From Paracoccaceae bacterium (lineage in GTDB: Bacteria > Pseudomonadota > Alphaproteobacteria > Rhodobacterales > Rhodobacteraceae): 8,618 nucleotides of DNA. Below, piece after piece: positions 1-4,771 of the stretch. The notes under the pieces were generated by a model. It was not told the DNA's origin, did no database searches, and saw only the letters and a list, made by a program, of their open reading frames with translations. The stretch covers positions 1-8,618 of the forward strand of contig NVQY01000181.1 in NCBI GenBank assembly GCA_002400675.1. Direction: 5' to 3'. The position numbers and the translations under genes are program-made. How positions within the stretch are numbered: the stretch's first letter is position 1; each line of letters opens with the position of its first letter.

Positions 1-1
1 G

Positions 2-139
2 GCCCGCCGATCCGGGTTCGACGAGGTTGAAATCGACGCCGACCTTGCAGCGCGACAACCTCAGGATCAGTGGCTAGCCCGGGCCAACTGGCGCGCGCAT
101 GATTACCAATCCCGCCTGCGTGGCCCGCGCGCCGCCTAA
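2..139 (+). CDS. C-terminal end of a small protein, possibly DUF934 family (5' partial)
   Basis: An open frame enters from the left edge and stops at TAA 137-139, leaving 45 residues (ARRSGFDEVEID... to ...YQSRLRGPRAA). I tentatively read it as the end of a DUF934 protein. That family commonly follows cysI and cysH in Rhodobacteraceae sulfate assimilation clusters and often has fpr next to it. The 'RxxGFDE' segment and the closing Trp/Tyr-Gln run fit what I remember of the family, but the fragment has no catalytic motif that settles it. The following gene, fpr, is on the same strand 138 bp downstream and appears to have its own promoter. That the frame is coding is fairly sure; the family name is an inference from context. 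Confidence 0.55.
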   Translation, partial: ARRSGFDEVEIDADLAARQPQDQWLARANWRAHDYQSRLRGPRAA

Positions 140-170
140 GCCCCCTCCTCGCCGCAACAGTGGGCGCGGA

Positions 171-206
171 CAGGTATTTCCGTTAGTATGCTAATGACCA
201 TACCTG
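171..206. promoter_or_regulatory. Nested dyad upstream of fpr (candidate operator or terminator-like hairpin)
   Basis: CAGGTAT (171-177) is repeated in inverted form as ATACCTG (200-206). A second pair, TTAG (183-186) and CTAA (191-194), shares exactly the same centre at 188.5. As RNA this gives 7 bp, a 5x5 internal loop, 4 bp and a TATG loop. As DNA it is a two-tier operator-like dyad. It lies between the upstream stop codon and the FNR-like box. There is no T-run on either side, so a simple intrinsic terminator is unlikely. No regulator is identified. Confidence 0.4.
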
Positions 207-221
207 CCGATTACCCTTTCC

Positions 222-261
222 CTGACCTAGATCAAAGCTTATCTAAAGGGGCCGGTATACC
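222..261 (+). promoter_or_regulatory. Candidate FNR-type box with a class II-spaced -10 for fpr
   Basis: CTGAC-CTAG-ATCAA (222-235) matches the FNR/FnrL consensus TTGAY-N4-RTCAA at nine of ten specified positions. Its centre is 228.5. The hexamer TATACC (256-261) resembles a -10 element and would give a start of transcription near 268-270, about 40 bp from the box centre. That is the -41.5 arrangement of class II FNR activation. The implied mRNA start lies downstream of the most distal in-frame ATG (188), which argues against that start. The site is read by eye and oxygen control of fpr is an inference. Confidence 0.4.
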
Positions 262-277
262 ACCCGGCACAGAAACC

Positions 278-1141
278 ATGACAGAGATGATGCCCGTGAC
301 TGACGCCCGCACCCCAAACGAAACCGACCAGAACGCCACGACCCAAGACACCCCGGCCCCGAAAAAACCGGTGCTGCCGGACGCGCAAACCGTGACATCG
401 GTGAAACACTGGACCGACCGTCTGTTTTCGTTCCGGGTGACGCGGCCACGAACCCTGCGGTTCCGCTCGGGCGAATTTGTGATGATCGGGCTGATGGGCG
501 ACAACGGCAAACCGCTGCTGCGCGCCTATTCGATCGCCAGCCCCTCGTGGGATGACGAATTAGAGTTCTACTCGATCAAAGTGCCCGATGGCCCGCTGAC
601 CAGTCGATTGCAACACATCAAGGTCGGCGACCAGATCATCCTGCGCCCCAAACCGGTCGGGACCTTGGTGCATGACGCGCTGTTGCCCGGCAAACGCCTG
701 TGGTTCTTTGCCACCGGCACCGGGTTTGCGCCGTTTGCCTCGCTGCTGCGTGAACCGCAGACATGGGAAGACTACGACGAGGTGATCATCACCCACACCT
801 GCCGCACGGCGGGCGAATTGCACTATGGGGCCGATCTGATCGCCTCGCTCAAGGATGATCCGCTGATCGGTGAAATGATCGGCGACAAGCTGCGGTATTA
901 TCCGACCACCACCCGTGAACAAAGCCCAAAGATGGGGCGGATCACCGACCTCATGCGCTCTGGCGAAGTATACAGCGATCTGGGGGTCGAACCGATGACG
1001 CCGGAAACCGACCGGGCGATGATCTGCGGCAATCTGGACTTCAACCTTGATATCAAGGCCTTGCTCGAAGGCTACGGGCTTGAGGAAGGCGCAAACTCGA
1101 AACCGGCGCAATTCGTGGTGGAAAAGGCGTTTCTGGACTGA
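278..1141 (+). CDS. fpr: Ferredoxin--NADP+ reductase (bacterial FPR)
   Basis: This FAD enzyme of the cytoplasm moves electrons between NADPH and ferredoxin or flavodoxin, supporting redox balance, oxidative stress defence and sulfite or Fe-S metabolism. From ATG 278 it is 287 residues. The FAD-binding motif RAYSIAS is at 82-88, an NADP-pyrophosphate loop ATGTGFAPF at 145-153, and a nicotinamide-side CGNLDFN segment at 250-256. The protein ends VVEKAFLD, lacking the short tail after the AF pair known in Rhodobacter capsulatus FPR. The family is usually 255-275 residues, and here homology starts near PVLPDAQTVTSVKHW. The 35 or so residues before this are Asp/Thr/Pro-rich and poorly conserved. 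The open frame reaches ATG 188, but that codon is inside a dyad and upstream of the predicted promoter. GTG 296 is an alternative start: GAG at 284-286 gives it a 9-nt spacer, and the protein would be 281 residues. Confidence 0.93.
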   Translation: MTEMMPVTDARTPNETDQNATTQDTPAPKKPVLPDAQTVTSVKHWTDRLFSFRVTRPRTLRFRSGEFVMIGLMGDNGKPLLRAYSIASPSWDDELEFYSIKVPDGPLTSRLQHIKVGDQIILRPKPVGTLVHDALLPGKRLWFFATGTGFAPFASLLREPQTWEDYDEVIITHTCRTAGELHYGADLIASLKDDPLIGEMIGDKLRYYPTTTREQSPKMGRITDLMRSGEVYSDLGVEPMTPETDRAMICGNLDFNLDIKALLEGYGLEEGANSKPAQFVVEKAFLD

Positions 1142-1162
1142 CCGGATCACCCAAGGCGCATG

Positions 1163-1194
1163 GCAGGAAATCCAACGAAACAGGGATTGCCTGC
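1163..1194 (+). terminator. Hairpin after fpr, possible terminator
   Basis: GCAGGAAATCC (1163-1173) can pair with GGATTGCCTGC (1184-1194) over eleven positions with a single A-G mismatch, closing a 10-nt loop. It starts 22 bp after the fpr stop codon. No T-run follows, so termination may be weak, Rho-assisted, or the stem may only protect the 3' end of the transcript. Confidence 0.4.
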
Positions 1195-1200
1195 AACATG

Positions 1201-1233
1201 TTGACTTGAAAACCGTGGCTGTGAACGTCATAC
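1201..1233 (+). promoter_or_regulatory. Candidate sigma70-type promoter for infC
   Basis: TTGACT (1201-1206) overlaps a second -35 candidate, TTGAAA (1206-1211). The latter is 16 bp upstream of the -10-like TCATAC (1228-1233). Transcription would begin near 1240 and give an infC leader of about 70 nt that contains the 1258-1280 hairpin. The -10 match is poor, as is common in alphaproteobacteria. Confidence 0.35.
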
Positions 1234-1257
1234 CGGCCTTACCTATTGAATCACCCG

Positions 1258-1286
1258 CCCGGGAACGTTAGCTTTCCGGGACTTTT
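1258..1286 (+). terminator. infC leader hairpin with T-run (possible attenuator)
   Basis: CCCGGGAA (1258-1265) pairs with TTTCCGGG (1273-1280): eight consecutive pairs including one G-U, with a 7-nt loop CGTTAGC. ACTTTT (1281-1286) follows directly. The hairpin lies inside the infC leader, about 18 nt before the ribosome binding site. It resembles an intrinsic terminator used as an attenuator, although the T-run is short. It could instead shape translation of infC. Confidence 0.45.
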
Positions 1287-1291
1287 CGTAA

Positions 1292-1315
1292 ATGACACAA
1301 GGAAATCCGTCATAG
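1292..1315 (+). other. Seven-codon mini-ORF overlapping the infC start
   Basis: ATG 1292 opens a short frame, MTQGNPS, that ends at TAG 1313-1315. Its stop overlaps the proposed infC AUA codon (1312-1314) by two bases, and the infC ribosome binding site is inside it. Only a poor Shine-Dalgarno (GGA 1279-1281, in the hairpin arm) precedes it. It may be chance; if translated, it would be placed for translational coupling. Confidence 0.2.
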
Positions 1316-1860
1316 CCCGCAGACCTCACAACGCGCCGCCGCAACGCGACACCGGCCCCCGCGTAAACGAAAAAATCCGCTCTCCTGAAATCCGGCTTAT
1401 CGGCGCTGATGGCGAAAACGCAGGCGTTGTAACCCCTTCGCGGGCCATGCAGATGGCAGACGAGGCCGGTCTTGATCTGGTCGAAATCTCGCCCAATGCC
1501 AATCCTCCGGTCTGCAAGATCATGGATTTCGGCAAGTACAAATACGAGACGCAGAAACGCGAATCCGAAGCGCGCAAGAAACAAAAGATCATCGAGGTCA
1601 AAGAGGTCAAGTTTCGCCCCAACACCGATACGCATGACTACGAAGTCAAAATGCGCAACGTGTTCAAGTTCCTGGAAAATGGCGACAAGGTCAAAGTGAC
1701 CCTGCGGTTCCGCGGACGCGAAATGGCGCACCAGAACCTTGGCCGGCAGTTGCTGGAACGGGTGGCTGAAGACACCAAAGAGGCCGGCAAGATCGAAAAT
1801 ATGCCCAAAATGGAAGGCCGTCAGATGATCATGATGATCGGCCCGCTGCCGCAGAAATAA
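1312..1860 (+). CDS. infC: Translation initiation factor IF-3 (AUA start)
   Basis: IF3 binds the 30S subunit, keeps it apart from 50S and checks start-codon and initiator tRNA pairing. From the proposed start the protein has 182 residues, against about 180 in E. coli. The N-domain is about 15-80 and contains the family signature [14 protein letters not shown] at 69-82. A charged Lys/Arg/Glu linker runs to about 92, and the C-domain from 93 includes [14 protein letters not shown] and [11 protein letters not shown]. The conserved beginning [15 protein letters not shown] starts exactly at an ATA codon, with AAGGA (1299-1303) 8 nt upstream. No ATG occurs in frame there. A TTG at 1246 would add 22 residues, but those are encoded by the leader hairpin and look non-homologous. 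infC genes commonly use AUU, AUC or AUA so that IF3 represses its own synthesis. rpmI and rplT do not follow. Confidence 0.93.
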   Translation: MARRPHNAPPQRDTGPRVNEKIRSPEIRLIGADGENAGVVTPSRAMQMADEAGLDLVEISPNANPPVCKIMDFGKYKYETQKRESEARKKQKIIEVKEVKFRPNTDTHDYEVKMRNVFKFLENGDKVKVTLRFRGREMAHQNLGRQLLERVAEDTKEAGKIENMPKMEGRQMIMMIGPLPQK

Positions 1861-1874
1861 GCGAACCAAACAAC

Positions 1875-1904
1875 CGGCCCTGCCCGCGAAATGGCGCAGG
1901 GCCG
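1875..1904 (+). terminator. Hairpin after infC, possible terminator
   Basis: CGGCCCTGC (1875-1883) and GCAGGGCCG (1896-1904) form a perfect 9-bp GC-rich stem with a 12-nt loop, 14 bp after the infC stop. No T-run follows, so it is a strong hairpin but an imperfect intrinsic terminator. Confidence 0.55.
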
Positions 1905-1958
1905 CTGACCTGATCCAGCGTTACATCGGCCCGCCTGTCAAAGCCGGGAGTCGGGCGT

Positions 1959-2010
1959 GATTTTGAAAACCGATGGATTTATGTTACATTTTCCGCATTC
2001 GATTTTGAAA
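1959..2010 (+). promoter_or_regulatory. Candidate promoter of the RTX gene with a repeated 10-mer
   Basis: This AT-rich stretch sits in otherwise GC-rich DNA. TTGAAA (1963-1968) and TACATT (1985-1990) make a -35/-10 pair 16 bp apart, giving a leader of about 40 nt. GATTTTGAAA occurs at 1959-1968 and again at 2001-2010, a distance of exactly 42 bp (four helical turns). The second copy is downstream of the predicted transcription start. No regulator can be named. Confidence 0.35.
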
Positions 2011-2035
2011 GAAATCTATTGGGGAGGTGTCATCC

Positions 2036-3375
2036 ATGCCCGCAACCATGCTTTCTGGTTTTTCCACCACATACCAACGCGCGGTTCTTTCCACTCTGAA
2101 TGATACCAGTGCGCAATGGCTGCCCTCATTTGACGGATCCGCTATCACCCGCACCATTCTGTTCGGTGCCGCAGTTGGCCAGTTCGAGATTGTCTTTTGG
2201 GGCACGGGCCTGACGGAAACCGGATCCGCCCTTACGGGGGTCGGTCGTCGGCATGGACCTCTATCTGGTTACCGGCAGCTTTCCGCGCCCGAAGGTGGCG
2301 GAAATCACCGGCCTGAACATCCCTGACTTTGGCACCTTTGTCACCAACGCCCAAACGCTTGCCAACACAGAGCCGGATTTCAACAATACCGACGTGGCCG
2401 CGTTTTTTGATGCGGTTACCCCGGCTGTGATCAACGGCTCACCCGGTGATGATTTCATTGAGGCGGGACCGGGGCTAACGGACATCCACGCCGGAAAAGG
2501 CAATGACGTGGTGCTGGCCGGTCCCGGTGGCGGGCTGATAGACATGGGCAGGGGCAGCCGGGACGCGCTGGATTTCCGCAATGTATCCGCTGGGATTGAT
2601 GCGGATCTGGGCACCGGCACAATTTCCTCTGGCGGCATCGGCTGGAGCATTTCCGGGGTCAAAGTCCTGTTCGGCTCCAATCTGGCTGACACGCTGGTCG
2701 GCGGTGGTGGTGGCGACAAAATTTTCGGCCGCGCCGGGGACGACAGGATTCTCGGGTTAGGTGGCAATGACACTCTGAAGGGCGATGACGGCGATGACCG
2801 GATATTTGGCGGGGCCGGCATTGATCACCTGTTTGGCCAGCGGGGCAATGACCGGCTGCACGGGAACGCCGGAAACGACATTGTCATAGGGCGTTCAGGC
2901 CGGGATCGGCTTTTTGGGCGACGACGGTGCGGATTTGATGATCGGCGGCAAAGGCAACGACAAACTGTTCGGCAACAAGGGAGCGGATAATCTGTCCGGC
3001 AACGAAGGGGACGATTTCGTGATAGGCGGGGCCGGGAATGACACTCTGAATGGTCATTCCGGAAACGACACCCTAAGCGGAGGCAACGGTGCCGACTATA
3101 TTGACGGCGGCACTGGCGACGACCTGATGTCGGGCGGAAAGGGCCTGGATAGTTTCGTTTTTTACGGCGCGAACACCGGCGTCGATACCATTCTGGACTT
3201 TGAAACAGGGGCTGACAGAATTCATTTGCTGTCCCAATCCGCTTCTGACACAACGATTTCTTTGGTTGGCGGCACCGCTGACCAATACCTTGTCACCCAC
3301 CTCGAAGGTAGCATCTTTGTGACAGTGACCGCTGGTTCCCGCGCATTGTTGTTCGACGATCTGGTCTTTACCTGA
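2036..3375 (+). pseudogene. RTX calcium-binding secreted protein gene, two +1 frameshifts
   Basis: The gene would encode a calcium-binding protein exported by a type I secretion system. Its start is ATG 2036, with GGAGG (2023-2027) spaced 8 nt. The coding sequence changes frame twice. The first change is at the G5 run 2236-2240, where dropping one G joins ...SALTG to SVVGMDLYLVTG. The second is at TTTTTGGG (about 2908-2915), where dropping one G joins ...RDRLFG to DDGADLMIGG. Both need removal of one base. The restored protein is about 445 residues: an uncharacterised N-terminal region of about 140, a GSPGDDFIEAG repeat, a spacer, 17 nonapeptide repeats, and a C-terminus with DSFVF and GVDTILDFETGADRIHL. 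That tail is typical of RTX and serralysin-like secreted proteins. No Sec signal is visible, as expected for type I export. No transporter gene is nearby. Sequencing error, recent decay or phase variation could each explain the shifts. Confidence 0.85.
2700..3159 (+). repeat. Array of 17 RTX nonapeptide repeats
   Basis: Units follow GGxGxDxUx, for example GLGGNDTLK, GGKGNDKLF and GHSGNDTLS, each 27 bp. Each pair binds Ca2+ and folds as a parallel beta-roll outside the cell. The array is 460 bp, which is 17 x 27 + 1. The single extra base sits at the boundary of units 8 and 9 and marks the second frameshift. Confidence 0.88.
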
Positions 3376-3418
3376 CCGCCCATCCACTGGCCCACAGCCA
3401 GAGCGCCCCGTCGCCCTG

Positions 3419-3811
3419 TCAGGCGATATCGCGGTCCCCGCGCCACCACTTAAGCGCATCGGGGAAATCAAAGGCCAGCGATACCAGATCAACTACCAGC
3501 AACACCGCCAGCATGGTCATATAGCCGTCATTCGCCCCAACCAACCCGCTTAGCAACCAGATCAACAAGACAACCAGCGGCGTCCAGATCACCAGATGCG
3601 GCAACGCCATCCGCTTGGACAGACCGCGATCAAACAGCATGATCGGCAGGTTCGGCATCATGCCACCCACGCTCAACACCGCCACCCAGAACGCATAAGG
3701 CTCTTGGTAAAACAGGATTGGGGCCATGTTGGCCGGCACCAGAATGAAGGCCACCCAAATCTGCACCCACACAGGCATGCGCCTGAAACTATTCCAGATG
3801 TCTAAAACCAC
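3419..3811 (-). CDS. Small four-helix membrane protein of unknown function
   Basis: I do not recognise a characterised family. From GTG 3811 the protein has 130 residues. A short amphipathic beginning (VLDIWNSFRRMPVW) is followed by hydrophobic segments at about 14-35, 40-60, 70-92 and 97-115, and by a charged tail ending KWWRGDRDIA. This suggests an inner-membrane protein with four helices. The start was chosen because a GGGGAA motif lies 6 nt upstream and because residues before it look like untranslated leader; the open frame itself extends to 3880. It follows coxM by 69 bp on the same strand, but a hairpin with a T-rich tail lies in between, so cotranscription with coxSLM is uncertain. 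It converges on the RTX gene, ending 43 bp from that gene's stop. Similar conserved hypothetical proteins seem to occur in Roseobacter genomes, as I recall without a search. Confidence 0.7.
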   Translation of the reverse strand: MVLDIWNSFRRMPVWVQIWVAFILVPANMAPILFYQEPYAFWVAVLSVGGMMPNLPIMLFDRGLSKRMALPHLVIWTPLVVLLIWLLSGLVGANDGYMTMLAVLLVVDLVSLAFDFPDALKWWRGDRDIA

Positions 3812-3820
3812 AACCCGTTC

Positions 3821-3858
3821 CCCAAAATGGAAAGCCTGCCCGACCCGCGCCGGACAGG
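3821..3858 (-). terminator. Candidate terminator after coxM
   Basis: On the minus strand CCTGTCCG (3858-3851) pairs with CGGGCAGG (3842-3835) over eight positions including one G-U, with an 8-nt loop. CTTTCCATTTT follows. The hairpin begins 22 bp after the coxM stop. The T-tract is interrupted, so efficiency is unclear and some readthrough into the membrane protein gene is possible. Confidence 0.4.
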
Positions 3859-3880
3859 ACCCACCCCATAACCAAAGCAC

Positions 3881-4666
3881 TTATCCGGCGGCGGTAACCG
3901 CCCGCTTGGTCATCACAGCCACCAGATGCGCACGATACGCACCCGAGCCATGCAGATCACTGATCATGCCATCCGCAGACACCGACAACCCATCCAGCGC
4001 TCCGGCGGAAAAGTCGGCCGACAACGCGGCCTCAGCCTCGCTCCAGCGGTACACACCCTCTTCGGACGCGCCCGTCACCGCAACCCGAACGCCATCGGCG
4101 GTCTTGGCAACAAACACCCCCACAAGCGCAAAACGCGACGCCGGTTGCAGGAATTTCTGATAATTCGCAGCCTCAGGCACCGGGAAACGCACCCCGGTAA
4201 TGATTTCGCCCTCGTTCAGTGCAGTATCAAACATACCCTGAAAAAAATCATCCGCCGCAATCTCGCGCGTGTCGGTGACAATCGTCGCCCCACTTGCCAG
4301 AGCTGCCGCCGGATAATCCGCCGATGGATCATTATTGGCCAGCGACCCGCCAATAGTGCCACGATTGCGCACCGCCGGATCACCGATATGCGCCGCAAGA
4401 TCGGCCAACGCCGGATATACCCCCGCCCCGGCAGCGACCGCCGCATGGGTGGTAGCCCCACCAACGCTAACGACCCCGCCCTCTTCACTGACGCCCTGCA
4501 TCTCGCCAATCCCGCTCAGCGAAACCAACTTTGCCGGGGACGCCAACCGCTGTTTCATGGTCGGCAACAACGTCTGCCCCCCGCCCAGCGCCTGCGCATC
4601 CTCAGATTTCAGCGCCGCCACCGCGTCGGCAACACTACCGGGCTGTTCAAACTCAAATTCATACAT
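3881..4666 (-). CDS. coxM: CO dehydrogenase-type medium subunit (FAD-binding), form II cluster
   Basis: This is the flavoprotein subunit of a xanthine-oxidase-family molybdenum hydroxylase. It takes electrons from the 2Fe-2S centres of CoxS and passes them to the respiratory chain or another acceptor. The 261 residues match the usual size of about 260-290. The FAD-binding GGGQT loop is at 28-32 (LGGGQTLLP), and the second FAD motif TIGGS is at 104-108 within RNRGTIGGSLANNDPSADYP. The corresponding motifs in Oligotropha CoxM are AGGQS and TIGGD. The C-terminal FAD-domain region includes the GASEEGVYRW segment. The ATG at 4666-4664 has a good ribosome binding site, AAGGAA with about 7 nt spacing. 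The gene is last in the order S-L-M and is 105 bp from coxL, a gap that contains a hairpin repeat. The substrate is unknown because the large subunit is form II. Confidence 0.9.
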   Translation of the reverse strand: MYEFEFEQPGSVADAVAALKSEDAQALGGGQTLLPTMKQRLASPAKLVSLSGIGEMQGVSEEGGVVSVGGATTHAAVAAGAGVYPALADLAAHIGDPAVRNRGTIGGSLANNDPSADYPAAALASGATIVTDTREIAADDFFQGMFDTALNEGEIITGVRFPVPEAANYQKFLQPASRFALVGVFVAKTADGVRVAVTGASEEGVYRWSEAEAALSADFSAGALDGLSVSADGMISDLHGSGAYRAHLVAVMTKRAVTAAG

Positions 4667-4681
4667 CTCGTTTTCCTTCCC

Positions 4682-4713
4682 GAAGAAGTCCGGGCCTGCG
4701 CCCCAGCTTCTTC
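4682..4713. repeat. Hairpin element in the coxL-coxM gap (possible REP-like repeat)
   Basis: GAAGAAG (4682-4688) and CTTCTTC (4707-4713) form a perfect 7-bp outer stem. An inner GGGC/GCCC stem with a four-base loop is separated from it by a 3x3 internal loop. In the coxM mRNA sense the hairpin ends just before the coxM ribosome binding site (4675-4680) and has no T-run. The flanking sequence GAGTATTTATCACAAGAAGAAG (written here as GAGTATTTATC then ACAAGAAGAAG) resembles intergenic motifs I recall as frequent in Rhodobacteraceae. It may be a dispersed repeat or an mRNA-stabilising stem. Confidence 0.5.
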
Positions 4714-4771
4714 TTGTGATAAATACTCAAATTCCGACAGCGCCCCAACACGGCACGCTGCCGAAAAAAGA

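Noticed and set aside
188..277. fpr start at ATG 188
   Set aside because: The codon lies at the centre of a dyad and upstream of the predicted FNR box and -10. The extra 30 residues would translate the regulatory region, and no SD is suitably placed.
1194..1203. Perfect palindrome CAACATGTTG just before the infC promoter
   Set aside because: A 10-bp palindrome that overlaps the fpr hairpin end and the -35 candidate; it is too short to claim as an operator without conservation data.
560..1231. Minus-strand 223-codon frame opposite fpr
   Set aside because: It mirrors the codon structure of fpr, has no recognisable motif, and the plus-strand gene is certain.
1243..1869. Minus-strand 208-codon frame opposite infC
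   Set aside because: It fully overlaps a highly conserved gene, and its composition is that of an antisense shadow.
2253..2990. Separate intact RTX gene starting at ATG 2253
   Set aside because: No SD precedes it. The frame upstream from ATG 2036 has a strong SD and joins smoothly after one base is removed, so 2253 is an internal methionine of one gene.
2700..3159. CRISPR-like or tandem-repeat array
   Set aside because: The 27-bp periodicity is that of degenerate coding RTX nonapeptides; there are no identical repeats with unique spacers.
3387..3401. CTGGC-CCACA-GCCAG hairpin between the convergent RTX and membrane-protein genes as a bidirectional terminator
   Set aside because: The stem is only 5 bp and there is no T-run in either direction.
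3423..3432. Palindrome GCGATATCGC at the end of the membrane-protein gene
   Set aside because: It is within coding sequence (the RDIA end), and 10-bp palindromes occur by chance at this scale.
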